64,000 nt of DNA, from assembly GCF_030316855.1 (NCBI RefSeq), contig NZ_JASZYR010000008.1, positions 62,001 to 126,000 of the forward strand, given 5' to 3'. The notes under the pieces were generated by a model. The model was not told where the DNA came from and did not search any database. It saw only the letters and a list, made by a program, of their open reading frames with translations. The position numbers were made by a program, and so were the translations under genes. Every line of letters begins with the position of its first letter. Position 1 is the stretch's first letter. Of this stretch, positions 9,004-17,084 are shown in pieces. The DNA comes from Variovorax sp. J22P240 (lineage in GTDB: Bacteria; Pseudomonadota; Gammaproteobacteria; Burkholderiales; Burkholderiaceae_C).

Positions 9004-9447
9004 TCAAGCCCCGGCGTCGCGCTGAATCTCGACCAGCGCCCGAAGCGCAGCCAGGTAGGACTGCGGCCCCAGGCCCTGGATGGTGCCCTTCACGGCCGGC
9101 GAGATGATCGAGTGCGCACGCCACGTTTCGCGCGCCGCGATGTTGGACATGTGGACTTCCAGCGTCGGGAAGGGCATGGCCTTGATTGCGTCGTGCAGCG
9201 GGACGCCATGTTGCGTCAATCCCGCCGGATTGACCAGCGCACCCTGCGCCTCGTCGATGTTCTTGTGCAGGAAGTCGATCAGGTCGCCCTCGTGGTTCGA
9301 CTGGATGATGTCCAGCGTCACGTTGAGGTCCAGCGCGAGCTTTTCGAGGCGCGCGTTGATCTCGGCCAGAGTGGTCTTGCCGTAGATGTGGGGCTCCCGG
9401 CGCCCGAACAGGTTCAGGTTGGGGCCGTGCAATACGAGGATCTTCAT
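9004..9447 (-). CDS. aroQ: Type II 3-dehydroquinate dehydratase
   Basis: 147 residues, the usual size of the dodecameric type II enzyme, which interconverts 3-dehydroquinate and 3-dehydroshikimate. Motifs seen are LHGPNLNLFGRREPHIYG with the catalytic Tyr, QSNHEGDLIDF with the substrate-lid residues, LVNPAGLTQHGVPLHDAI, and VEVHMSNIAARETWR containing the catalytic His. Placement inside a TRAP transport operon, between dctP copy 2 and dctQ and next to an IclR regulator, argues for a catabolic role (quinate/shikimate-type substrate use) rather than the housekeeping shikimate pathway. That role is inference; the enzyme assignment is firm. Confidence 0.95.
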   Translation of the reverse strand: MKILVLHGPNLNLFGRREPHIYGKTTLAEINARLEKLALDLNVTLDIIQSNHEGDLIDFLHKNIDEAQGALVNPAGLTQHGVPLHDAIKAMPFPTLEVHMSNIAARETWRAHSIISPAVKGTIQGLGPQSYLAALRALVEIQRDAGA

Positions 9448-9475
9448 GGGGTGCTGTCGGTGCTGCGCTTTGGGC

Positions 9476-10492
9476 TTACTTGCGGATGCGTGCCAGCTCG
9501 TCGTTGTAGAGCTTGACGATGGCAGGGTCGTAGCTGGCCGCGAACTTGTCGATCACGGGCTTGGCGATCTGGCGCATGCGGGCCTGCTCGGCTGGCGCGA
9601 CTTCGTTGAACTGCATGCCCTTGGCCTGCAGGTCGCCCACGGCACGCTGCGCCGCTGCACGGCTCACTTGGCGCTGGTAGCCACGCGCTTCGTCGGCAGC
9701 CTCGCGCATCCACTTCTGCTCAGTGGGCGAGAGACCGTCCCAGAACTTCTTGCTGACGAGCACGATGTTCGCCGCGTAGACGTGGTTGGTCGCGCTCAGG
9801 TACTTCTGTACTTCGAAGAACTTGTTCGACAGGATCACCGAGAACGGGTTTTCCTGGCCGTCCACCGCCTTCGCCTCGAGCGCGCCGTAAAGCTCGGCGA
9901 AAGGCATCGGCACCGGGTTGGCCTTGAAGGCCTTGAAGGTCTCGAGGAACACGGGATTCGGGATCACACGGATCTTGAGGCCTTCGAGGTCCTCGGGCTT
10001 GGCGATCGGCCGCTTGCTGTTGGTGACGTTGCGGAAGCCGAGGTCCCAGTAGCCCAGCGCGACCAGACCCTTTTCAGGCAGCTTGGCGATCAGCGTCTGG
10101 CCCAGGGGTCCGTCGAGCAGCGCGTCCGCCTGCGCGAAGTTGGCGACGGCAAAGGGGAAGTCGACCAGGCCGAATTCCTTGACGATGCCGGCCAGCGAGG
10201 TCGTGGCGGGAGCGGACATCTGCTGCACGCCACCCTGCAGCGCGGATTGCTGCTGCATCTCGTTGCCGAGCTGGGAGGCCGGGAATTCCTGCACCTTCAT
10301 CTTGCCGCCGCTCTTGGCCGCCAGCAGTTCGGCAAAGCGCTTGACGCCGAAGCTCACCGGGTGGTCGGCGTTGTTGAGGTGGCCGAAACGGATGACGCGC
10401 TCGTGTTCCTGTGCCAGGGCCGGTGCGGCCATGGCGAGGGTCAAGCCGGCAACTGCGAGGGTGCGGAAAAGAAGTCTCAAGACAGTCTCCAT
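9476..10492 (-). CDS. dctP: TRAP transporter solute-binding protein, DctP family (copy 2)
   Basis: About 338 residues from ATG 10492. An alternative TTG start at 10480 sits five bases after GGAGA and gives a cleaner signal peptide (RLLFRTLAVAGLTLAMAAPALAQ); an in-frame codon at 10558 lies within the operator region and is unlikely. It is a periplasmic DctP receptor with LKIRVIPNP carrying the conserved ligand-binding Arg, GYWDLGFRNVTNSKRP and KAVDGQENP. It is paralogous to the receptor at 6041-7045, with which it shares long blocks. It is the first gene of the minus-strand unit, directly downstream of the IclR operator, and followed by aroQ 28 bases later. Confidence 0.9.
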   Translation of the reverse strand: METVLRLLFRTLAVAGLTLAMAAPALAQEHERVIRFGHLNNADHPVSFGVKRFAELLAAKSGGKMKVQEFPASQLGNEMQQQSALQGGVQQMSAPATTSLAGIVKEFGLVDFPFAVANFAQADALLDGPLGQTLIAKLPEKGLVALGYWDLGFRNVTNSKRPIAKPEDLEGLKIRVIPNPVFLETFKAFKANPVPMPFAELYGALEAKAVDGQENPFSVILSNKFFEVQKYLSATNHVYAANIVLVSKKFWDGLSPTEQKWMREAADEARGYQRQVSRAAAQRAVGDLQAKGMQFNEVAPAEQARMRQIAKPVIDKFAASYDPAIVKLYNDELARIRK

Positions 10493-10565
10493 GGAAAGGA
10501 CAAAGAACGACAGCACGGTCCGCAAAAGGACGAGCCGCCGAAGAAACGGCGCGATCATATTCGTG

Positions 10566-10586
10566 TAGTGGAAAAACTTTCCACTA
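10566..10586. promoter_or_regulatory. IclR-type operator palindrome between dctP copy 2 and the IclR gene
   Basis: A perfect inverted repeat has nine-base arms TAGTGGAAA and TTTCCACTA separated by AAC. The core TGGAAA/TTTCCA matches the known IclR-family operator pattern. A second, smaller repeat AGTG-AAAA-CACT (10586-10597) adjoins it. Location in the divergent intergenic region makes autoregulation and control of the TRAP/aroQ operon likely; this is inferred from sequence only. Confidence 0.75.
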
Positions 10587-10691
10587 GTGAAAACACTTTA
10601 CAAAATACCAGCGGACTGGATTAGGGTCATGCTCCGATCCGGCAGCGATGTCGCCCGACGCATGCCGGTCCACCGGTCCCCGAGAGATTCC

Positions 10692-11474
10692 ATGAGCTCA
10701 ATACTCGAACGCAGCTTCAAAGTGATGGAGCACCTGGCCCAGCACCCCGGCGGGAGTGCGCTGTCCGCCCTCGCCGCAGACCTGCAGATGCCCCTGAGCG
10801 CCACCCACCGTCTTCTGGCCGAACTCGCGCGCAACGGCTATGTGCGGCAGGACCAGCGCCATGGCGACTACACCCTCACGATGAAACTGGTGTCGCTGGG
10901 CCTCAGCTTCCTGAGCAACAGTGGCATCGTCGATGTCGCGCAGCCGCTGCTCGACCGCCTGGCCGCTGAATCTGGCGAACTCGTGCGCCTGGCGGTCGTG
11001 GATGGCGACGACCTCACCTTCGTCGCCAAGGCGCAGGGCGCGACGCGCGGCTTGCGCTACGACCCGGACATGGGCCTTTCCGTCAACCTGTCATGCAGTT
11101 CCGCAGGCCATGCGTGGTTTTCGACCATGACGGACGAACAGGCCCTCGAACTGGTCGCCAAGCAGGGATTCGGCAAGCCCGAAGACTTCGGCCCGAAGGC
11201 GCCGACCACGGTCAAGGCCCTGCTGGCCTACATCCGGGCGGCGCGCAAGCGCGGCTTCAGCATGATCAACGAGGTGTTCGCGCCCGCGATGGCCGCGATG
11301 GCCGCGCCGGTGCGCAGCGGCAACGGGGCCGCCATCGGCGTGATCACCATCGCGGGCCCGTCGGTGCGGCTGACGGAGGAACGCATGCTGGCCCTGGGCC
11401 CGGCGCTGCTCGCCACGGCTTACGACGTCGCGCTGGCCAGTGGCGGGTCGGCGATGTTCAAGCGCAGGGCTTGA
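10692..11474 (+). CDS. IclR family transcriptional regulator
   Basis: About 260 residues from ATG 10692. The reading frame stays open back to 10587, but that would run into the operator, and the family normally begins just before the helix-turn-helix, as in SSILERSFKVMEHLA. An N-terminal winged HTH (about residues 1-70, with LPLSATHRLLAEL-like recognition segment) is followed by the IclR effector domain with GGxx-type SAGHAWFSTM and KRGFSMINEVF segments. It diverges from the TRAP/aroQ operon across an IclR-type palindrome and is the likely regulator of that operon, responding to a small organic or aromatic acid. It converges on the GntR gene at 11496. Confidence 0.9.
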   Translation: MSSILERSFKVMEHLAQHPGGSALSALAADLQMPLSATHRLLAELARNGYVRQDQRHGDYTLTMKLVSLGLSFLSNSGIVDVAQPLLDRLAAESGELVRLAVVDGDDLTFVAKAQGATRGLRYDPDMGLSVNLSCSSAGHAWFSTMTDEQALELVAKQGFGKPEDFGPKAPTTVKALLAYIRAARKRGFSMINEVFAPAMAAMAAPVRSGNGAAIGVITIAGPSVRLTEERMLALGPALLATAYDVALASGGSAMFKRRA

Positions 11475-11495
11475 GCGCCTGAAGCAGGCGGCGCG

Positions 11496-12185
11496 TCAGG
11501 CGCCCTGCAGCGAGAGCGGGTCGCCGAAGTTCGCCAGCAGCCGCTGCCTGCCGGCCAGCACATGGCGCTCGGCGGCAGCGCGGGCACGGGCCGGGTTCGA
11601 GGCCACGATCGCGTCGAAGATCGCGCGGTGCTCGACGTTCGATCGGCGCATGTTGCCCGGCGCATTGAAGTACTTGCGCCGCACGAGGTGCAGTTCCTTC
11701 ACGTAGTCGTCGTACGCCTGGTGGGCGCGACGGTTGTTCGAGAGCGTGAGGATCAGCGCGTGGAACTGCAGGTTCAGCTCGTAGTAGAGCGTGCCATCCT
11801 CCGCGTCGCAGGCGGCGTCCATCGCAGTCAGCAGGTCTTCCATCTGCTTCCTGTAATCCTCGGTCAGATGCTCGCAGGCGCGTTCGGCCGCGTAGCCGAA
11901 CATGAGTGCGCGCAGCTCGTAGATCTCCACCATCTCGCGAAGCGAAAGTTGCCGCACGTACACGCCGCGGTTCGCGACGGCCGTGACGATGCCGAGCCCC
12001 GCCAGCACCTTGATCGCCTCGCGAATGGGGCCGCGGCTGGTGCCCATGCGCAGGGCCAGGGCCGCCTCGTTGAGCCGCTCTCCCGGCTTGAACTCGCCGG
12101 TGTAGATGAGTTGCTTGAGCTCGCTGACGATGCCCTCCGACAGGGCGGAACCACGGGTGCTGGAAGAAGGGGGAGGCATGCGCAA
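11496..12185 (-). CDS. GntR family transcriptional regulator, FCD (FadR-type) domain
   Basis: 229 residues with an N-terminal winged HTH (about 15-80), including ERLNEAALALRMGTSRGPIREA, the standard GntR recognition region. A helical FCD ligand-binding domain follows (about 90-220) with the metal-site pattern seen in FadR-like proteins: Asp/His in YELNLQFHALI and His in VEHRAIFDAI and ERHVLAG. It is the last gene of the minus-strand caiB-to-tctC unit, 16 bases after the Bug protein. It probably regulates this catabolic unit by sensing a CoA ester or carboxylate. A GCGCCTGA/TCAGGCGC inverted repeat (11476-11504) lies across its stop codon. Confidence 0.9.
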   Translation of the reverse strand: MRMPPPSSSTRGSALSEGIVSELKQLIYTGEFKPGERLNEAALALRMGTSRGPIREAIKVLAGLGIVTAVANRGVYVRQLSLREMVEIYELRALMFGYAAERACEHLTEDYRKQMEDLLTAMDAACDAEDGTLYYELNLQFHALILTLSNNRRAHQAYDDYVKELHLVRRKYFNAPGNMRRSNVEHRAIFDAIVASNPARARAAAERHVLAGRQRLLANFGDPLSLQGA

Positions 12186-12201
12186 TCCTAACTTCAGACC
12201 C

Positions 12202-13173
12202 TCACTCGACCTTGACGTTCGCGCTCTTCACCAGCTTGACCCAGAACTTGCCGTCCTCGGTCAGGAAGCTGTTGAACTGCTCGGGCGATGACGAGATGGA
12301 CACCTCGGTGCCATCGCGCGCCAGCGAGGCCTTCACTGAAGGCTGCTGCATCGCGGCGACCGTCGCGTTGTAGATCTTCTGGACGATGGCCGGCGGCGTG
12401 CCGGCGGGCACGAACATGCCGTACCAGAACTCGAGGTTGTAGTCCGGCAGCCCCGCCTCCTTCATGCCCGGCAGGTTGGGCACCAGCGGCGAGCGCTCGC
12501 GCGTGCTGACGGCCAGCGCGAGCAGCCGGCCTCCGGTGGCCATGGGCAGCACCGAGGGCGATGTGCCGAAGGTGAGCTGGGTATCCCCCGCCATCACCGA
12601 CTGGATCGCCAGGCTGCCGCCGCGGTAGGGAATGTGCGTCATCTCCGCGCCGGTAACCTGGCTGAACAGCGCGGCGCCCAGGTGCGGCGCCGAACCGTTG
12701 CCCGAGGTCGAGTAGTTGAGCTTGCCTGGATCCTTCTTTGCCGCCGCGATGAGATCGGCGACCGAACGGATGCCGGTCGAGGGATTGACCGCCAGCACCA
12801 GCGGCGAGGTCGTCATCTTCGTCACGGCCGTGAGGTCGCGTGCCGTGTAGGACAGTTTGGGGTTGAGCGCAGGGTTGACGGAGATGCTGCTCGGGCTGGC
12901 GATGAGCAAGGTGTAGCCGTCGGCCGGCGCCTTGGCCACCAGTTCCGCCGCGATGCTCGATCCGTTGCCCGGCTTGTTGTCGACCACCACCGGCTGCCCG
13001 AGCGCCTTGCCGAAGGCTTCGCTCATGGCACGGGCCACGTAATCGGCAGCGCCGCCAGGAGCGAAGCCGATGACCAGGCGAATCGGCTTGCTCGGATAGT
13101 CCGCGGGCTGGGACCACGCGATGGATCCGACAGCGCACAAGCCCCATGCCAGGACGATCTTCTTGATGTTCAT
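12202..13173 (-). CDS. Tripartite tricarboxylate transporter (Bug/TctC) substrate-binding protein
   Basis: 323 residues from ATG 13173, preceded by AAGGAGA; the frame extends to 13209, but that start lacks a comparable site. A signal peptide (IVLAWGLCAVGSIAWSQ) directs it to the periplasm. Bug-family signatures are YPSKPIRLVIGFAPGGAADYVAR, VVVDNKPGNGSSIAAE, ADGYTLL, HIPYRGG and the FWYGMFVPAGTP segment. These proteins bind carboxylated ligands. No TctA/TctB membrane partner is encoded in the window, so it may work with a remote transporter or as a sensor. It is encoded between the quinone oxidoreductase and the GntR gene of the same unit. Confidence 0.92.
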   Translation of the reverse strand: MNIKKIVLAWGLCAVGSIAWSQPADYPSKPIRLVIGFAPGGAADYVARAMSEAFGKALGQPVVVDNKPGNGSSIAAELVAKAPADGYTLLIASPSSISVNPALNPKLSYTARDLTAVTKMTTSPLVLAVNPSTGIRSVADLIAAAKKDPGKLNYSTSGNGSAPHLGAALFSQVTGAEMTHIPYRGGSLAIQSVMAGDTQLTFGTSPSVLPMATGGRLLALAVSTRERSPLVPNLPGMKEAGLPDYNLEFWYGMFVPAGTPPAIVQKIYNATVAAMQQPSVKASLARDGTEVSISSSPEQFNSFLTEDGKFWVKLVKSANVKVE

Positions 13174-13198
13174 GTCTTGTCTCCTTCTGTTCTTGGCG

Positions 13199-14185
13199 TC
13201 AGGCTGCAACTGGCACGCGCAGGACGATCTTTCCGACGTGGCCGCCGCTTTCCATGGTCGCCTTGGCTTCCTGCAGTTGCCCGAAGTCGTAGACCCTGTC
13301 GATCTGCGGCCTGATGCGCCCGGCGGCGATGTGCGGCAGCACGTCCGTCACAAACGCAGGAATCGCCGCCGCGCGCTGCGCCTTGCTGCGCAGCTTGTTC
13401 GACACGCCGAATACCGTGAGCCGCTTGGCATGCAAGGCCGCGAGGTCCAGTTCGGCATGTACCACGCCGTCGACGTAGCCCACGGTGGCGAGCCGGCCTT
13501 CGAAGGCCAAGGCGCGGATGTTCTCCGCGAACACCGTTCCACCCACCGTGTTGATGACGAGGTCCGCGCCGTGCTGCTCGGTCACCTGCATCACCGCATC
13601 GCCGAAGTCGGGAGCGCGCGTGCAGATGGCGAGATCCAGGCCGAGGGTTTTCAGCCTCGCCAGCTTGTCGGCCGAGCCCGAAGTGCCGATCACCTTGGCG
13701 CCCAGCAGCTTGGCCAACTGCAGCGATGCGACGCCGACGCCTGACGACACGCCATTGATCAGCACCCACTCGCCGGCCTCGAGCCGCCCCTGCAGCACCA
13801 GCATGTCGTACGACACGAGGAAGGTCAGCGCGACGCTGGCCGCCTCCTCCCACGACAGGCTGGCGGGCTTGGCCATCGCCTCGATCTCCTCCATCAACGC
13901 ATATTCCGAGAACGCGCCGGAACAACGGCCCATGACCTGGTCGCCCGGCTTGAAGCGGGTGACCCCGGCCCCGATGGCGACGACCTCGCCGGCACCCTCC
14001 CCGCCAATCGCCTTCCAGCTGCCAGGCTGGCCGTGCAGGCCATGGCCCGCCACGAACTCGCCGCGGTTGAGCGAAGCCGCATGCACGCGCAACAGCAACT
14101 GCTGCGGGCCGGGCTGCGGCATGGCCGTCTCGCGCATTTCCAGCACGGTCGACTCGTCGGTCATCTGCATCCAGTAGGACTGCAT
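13199..14185 (-). CDS. NADPH:quinone oxidoreductase-like medium-chain dehydrogenase/reductase
   Basis: 328 residues of the zinc-independent quinone-reductase branch of the MDR superfamily. An N-terminal GroES-like domain (about 20-120: AASLNRGEFVAG, GGEGAGEVVAIGAGV, FKPGDQVMG) precedes a Rossmann domain with the nucleotide loop NGVSSGVGVASLQLAK (about 145-160). There is no catalytic zinc Cys/His cluster. It likely reduces an enone or quinone with NAD(P)H. GAGGAGA precedes the ATG at 14185. It lies 27 bases after the enoyl-CoA hydratase and 25 bases before the Bug gene. The true substrate is unknown; a reductive step on an acyl or aromatic intermediate would fit the neighbours. Confidence 0.87.
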   Translation of the reverse strand: MQSYWMQMTDESTVLEMRETAMPQPGPQQLLLRVHAASLNRGEFVAGHGLHGQPGSWKAIGGEGAGEVVAIGAGVTRFKPGDQVMGRCSGAFSEYALMEEIEAMAKPASLSWEEAASVALTFLVSYDMLVLQGRLEAGEWVLINGVSSGVGVASLQLAKLLGAKVIGTSGSADKLARLKTLGLDLAICTRAPDFGDAVMQVTEQHGADLVINTVGGTVFAENIRALAFEGRLATVGYVDGVVHAELDLAALHAKRLTVFGVSNKLRSKAQRAAAIPAFVTDVLPHIAAGRIRPQIDRVYDFGQLQEAKATMESGGHVGKIVLRVPVAA

Positions 14186-14212
14186 CGTTCGATCTCCTCG
14201 TTGTCTTGATCG

Positions 14213-15022
14213 CTAGCGGCCGGTGAAGACCGGCTTGCGCTTCTGCATGAAGGCGGTGCGGCCTTCGGTGTAGTCGGCGCTCTCGAAGCAGCCGCGGATC
14301 AGCGACGTGCACAAGGCCTGGTCCAGTTCCGGCGAGGGCTTCAGGATTTCGCGGGTGATGGCCTTGCCTGCCGCCACGGTCAGCGGCGCGTTGTCGGCCA
14401 GCGCCTTCATGTACTCGGCCAGCAACTCGTCGAGCCCCTCCACGGCGGAGACCCGTGTTACGAGGCCGAGTGCCTTCGCCTCTGCGGCGTCGATGCGGCG
14501 AGCGGTGAAGAAGAGATCCTTGGCTGCGCCGGGGCCGATCAGGTCGACCAGATTCTTCATCGCGGAGTAGCGATAGCCGAGCCCCAGCCGCGCGGCCGGA
14601 ATCGAGAACACCGAGTCGTCGGATGCGATGCGGATGTCGCAGCTGATCGCCACATTGACGCCGCCGCCGATGCAGTAACCACGGATGCAGGCGAGCGTGG
14701 GCTTGGGAAAGTCGTGAATGCTCATCAGCGCTTCCTCGGCCATCGCCTCGTAGCGGGTCACGGCCTCGCGCGCCGCGCGCATGTCTTCGAACTCGGAGAT
14801 GTCGGCGCCCGAGACGAAAGCCTTCTCGCCCGCGCCGGTGAACACGACGAGGCGCACCCTGTCGTCGTCCTGCGCGACACGCAGCAGCGGCGGCACGGCC
14901 TCCCACATGTCGACCGACAGCGCGTTGTGCCGCGCCGGGTTGTTGAAGCGGATGTGCAGCGTGGTGCCGTCGAGCCAGGTCTGGACTCGCTCGGTGGTGG
15001 ATTCGTAGGCGGGATTCGACAT
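14213..15022 (-). CDS. Enoyl-CoA hydratase/isomerase family protein (crotonase)
   Basis: 269 residues of the crotonase superfamily. Seen are RFNNPARHNALSVDMW, the oxyanion-hole stretch AFVSGADISEF, and CIRGYCIGGGVNVAISCDIRIA, followed by FSIPAARLGLGY, where classic hydratases carry the catalytic Glu. The length is standard for single-domain crotonases. It begins one base after the caiB stop, with a GGAG ribosome site inside caiB, so the two are translated together. Pairing with a type III CoA-transferase suggests activation of a carboxylate to its CoA ester followed by hydration, isomerisation or C-C cleavage. The exact reaction is not determinable. Confidence 0.9.
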   Translation of the reverse strand: MSNPAYESTTERVQTWLDGTTLHIRFNNPARHNALSVDMWEAVPPLLRVAQDDDRVRLVVFTGAGEKAFVSGADISEFEDMRAAREAVTRYEAMAEEALMSIHDFPKPTLACIRGYCIGGGVNVAISCDIRIASDDSVFSIPAARLGLGYRYSAMKNLVDLIGPGAAKDLFFTARRIDAAEAKALGLVTRVSAVEGLDELLAEYMKALADNAPLTVAAGKAITREILKPSPELDQALCTSLIRGCFESADYTEGRTAFMQKRKPVFTGR

Positions 15023-15023
15023 A

Positions 15024-16214
15024 TTAGAAAACTCCGGTCGCTTTCATGCGGGCGAGGTCGTCCGAACCGATGCCCAGTTCGAGCAGGACTTCCTCCGTGT
15101 GTTCGCCGCGCCGCGGGGCAGCGCGGGCAATGGTGCTGGGCGTGCGCTCCAGTTGCATCGGCTGGCCGATCAGCCGCTGCGGGCCGAGCCGTGCCGATAC
15201 GACTTCCTTGACCATGCCGAGGTGCTCGATCTGCGGCTCGGCGAAGACTTCGCGCATGTCGCTGATGAGGCCGCAGGCCACGCCGCCGGCATTGAACTGC
15301 TCGATCCAGTGGCTGCGGTCGTGCGCGGCAAGACGCCGGTTGATCTCGGCATTGAGCGCATCGCGGTTGATCGAGCGCGAGGGTTTGTCGTGGTAGCGCT
15401 CGTCGGTGATCCATTCGGGCGCGCCGAGGATGTTGCAGAAGCGCTCCCAGATCTTGGAGCCGAACACGGCGATGTTGAGGTAGCCGTCGCGGGCCTTGTA
15501 GACACCGGTCGGGATGCTGGTCGGGTGGAAGTTGCCCGCCTGATGGCCGACCTCGCCGTCGATCAGGTAGCGCGAGGTCTGGAAATCCATCATGTAGACC
15601 ATCGACTCCAGCAACGAGGTGTGCAGCCACTGGCCCTTGCCGGAGGCCTCGCGCTCCAGCAGGGCGACGAGGATGCCTTGCGCCGCGAAGATGCCCGCGC
15701 ACAGGTCGGCGATCGGAATGCCGACGCGCACCGGGCCATCGCCCGGCAAGCCGGTCACGGACATCAGGCCGCCCATGCCCTGCGCGATCTGGTCGAAGCC
15801 CGGACGCGTGGCGAGCGGCCCTGTCTGGCCGAAGCCGGAGATGCTGGCGTAGACGAGCCCGGGGTTGTCCACCGCAAGCGTCTCGTAGTCGATGCCCAGG
15901 CGGAACTTCACGTCCGGACGGAAGTTCTCCACCACCACGTCGGCGCCCGCGATCAGACGCTTCAAGGTGGCGATGCCTTCGTCTTCCTTGAGGTTGAGCG
16001 TGATCGAGCGCTTGTTGCGGTGGGTGTACTGGTAGTCGGAGCCGTCCTGGCCGCCGAGGGTGTCGTCGCCGCGCATGTGTTCGGGCATCTGCACCTGGAT
16101 GACGTCGGCGCCCCAGTCAGCCAATTGACGGCAGGCGGTGGGGCCGGCACGGACCTGGGTCAGATCGACCACGCGGAAGCGTTGCAGGGCGGATGAGGCA
16201 GGCAGATGGGGCAT
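15024..16214 (-). CDS. CaiB/BaiF type III CoA-transferase
   Basis: 396 residues. Class III CoA-transferases move CoA between acids through an Asp-acyl intermediate. Characteristic segments are FRVVDLTQVRAGPTACRQLADWGADVIQV, NKRSITLNLK, ADVVVENFRPDV, VYASISGFGQTGP, FDQIAQGMGGLMSVTG, and the helix GIPIADLCAGIFAAQGILVALLER, whose Asp is the catalytic position. It is the first gene of the minus-strand catabolic unit, directly behind a TTGACA-N17-AACAAT promoter. It starts CoA activation of whatever carboxylate the unit degrades. Formyl-, succinyl- or other CoA donors cannot be distinguished. Confidence 0.93.
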   Translation of the reverse strand: MPHLPASSALQRFRVVDLTQVRAGPTACRQLADWGADVIQVQMPEHMRGDDTLGGQDGSDYQYTHRNKRSITLNLKEDEGIATLKRLIAGADVVVENFRPDVKFRLGIDYETLAVDNPGLVYASISGFGQTGPLATRPGFDQIAQGMGGLMSVTGLPGDGPVRVGIPIADLCAGIFAAQGILVALLEREASGKGQWLHTSLLESMVYMMDFQTSRYLIDGEVGHQAGNFHPTSIPTGVYKARDGYLNIAVFGSKIWERFCNILGAPEWITDERYHDKPSRSINRDALNAEINRRLAAHDRSHWIEQFNAGGVACGLISDMREVFAEPQIEHLGMVKEVVSARLGPQRLIGQPMQLERTPSTIARAAPRRGEHTEEVLLELGIGSDDLARMKATGVF

Positions 16215-16249
16215 TCGGATTGAACTTGGATGACCTTTGAATGACCTTG

Positions 16250-16284
16250 ATTGTTTGCATCCATCGCCAAAGTGTCAACACTTT
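16250..16284 (-). promoter_or_regulatory. caiB operon promoter with overlapping palindromic operator
   Basis: On the minus strand TTGACA (16278-16273), a 17-base spacer and AACAAT (16255-16250) form a strong sigma70-type promoter aimed at caiB. The -35 box lies inside the inverted repeat AAAGTGT-CA-ACACTTT (16269-16284), seven-base perfect arms, a natural place for repression by one of the two GntR proteins or another regulator. Confidence 0.65.
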
Positions 16285-16295
16285 TATCGAAAGCG

Positions 16296-16324
16296 TGGAC
16301 ATTTCATGACGCTGTCGTATACGA
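16296..16324 (+). promoter_or_regulatory. Promoter and operator of the plus-strand GntR gene
   Basis: TGGACA (16296-16301), a 16-base spacer and TATACG (16318-16323) resemble a sigma70 promoter. The -10 box is embedded in the perfect ten-base palindrome TCGTATACGA (16315-16324), close to the GntR/FadR-type GTATAC operator core. This suggests negative autoregulation. If used, transcription would start at about 16330, favouring a start codon at 16350. Confidence 0.55.
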
Positions 16325-16325
16325 T

Positions 16326-17042
16326 ATGCGGACCACAACGGACTTCCGCATGCTGCCCTGGCTCTCCGACCTCCCCTCCGACCAACTCTCGACCGTGCGA
16401 GACGTTCCGCTCGCCAAGCTGGTGCGCGACGACATGCTGGCCATGATCCTGCGCGGCGACCTGCCGACGGGCCAGCGCATCAACGAGCCCGACATCGCCG
16501 CACGCCTGGGCGTGTCGCGCGTACCGGTGCGCGAGGCGCTGCGCGAACTCGAAAGCACGGGCCTCGTCGTGGCCCGCAAGCACGCCGGCGTGTTCGTGCG
16601 CGAACCGGGCGCCGAAGAACTGCGCGATCTCTACGAAATGCGCGGGCTGCTCGATGGCTTTGCGGGCCGCCGCGCGGCACGGCTTGGCGATGCAGCGCGC
16701 ATCGCGCTGGCCGATGCGCTCGATGCCTCCATCGCGCACATGAACGCTGCCTTCGCAGCGCACGACGTACAGCGCTACTACCGCGAGAACCTGAACTTCC
16801 ACTGGGCGATCGTCGAAGCCGCAGGCAACCACGCGCTGGCGGACACCTACCGCGGCGTGGTGCAGAAGCTGCACCTCTCGCGCCTGAAAAATCTTTCGCA
16901 GGACATGGGCATGCGCGCTTCGATCGCCGAACACGTGGCGATCGCCCGCGCGCTTCGCGACGGCGACGTCACCCGTTGCGAAAGGCTCATGGCGCGCCAC
17001 GTCGGCGATGCCTACACCCGGCTTTCGGGCCTGACGGGCTGA
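16326..17042 (+). CDS. GntR family transcriptional regulator, FCD domain
   Basis: 238 residues from ATG 16326, or 230 from ATG 16350; the latter is preferred if the promoter overlapping 16318-16323 is real. A still earlier TTG at 16251 would read through both operators and is unlikely. An N-terminal winged HTH (RINEPDIAARLGVSRVPVREALRELE) is followed by an FCD domain with metal-ligand-type residues in YYRENLNFHWAIVEAAGN, IAEHVAIARAL and MARHVGDAY. It diverges from the CoA-transferase unit and leads a plus-strand unit with a Bug protein and an MmgE/PrpD protein, which it probably controls. Confidence 0.9.
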   Translation: MRTTTDFRMLPWLSDLPSDQLSTVRDVPLAKLVRDDMLAMILRGDLPTGQRINEPDIAARLGVSRVPVREALRELESTGLVVARKHAGVFVREPGAEELRDLYEMRGLLDGFAGRRAARLGDAARIALADALDASIAHMNAAFAAHDVQRYYRENLNFHWAIVEAAGNHALADTYRGVVQKLHLSRLKNLSQDMGMRASIAEHVAIARALRDGDVTRCERLMARHVGDAYTRLSGLTG

Positions 17043-17084
17043 CGCACCAGCCCCCGACTTTTCAAGACAACAGGAGACAAGACC

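Noticed and set aside
11476..11504. GCGCCTGA/TCAGGCGC inverted repeat between the IclR and GntR genes as a bidirectional terminator
   Set aside because: The stem is good but there is no T-run on either side and it overlaps the GntR coding end; kept only as a note in that gene entry.
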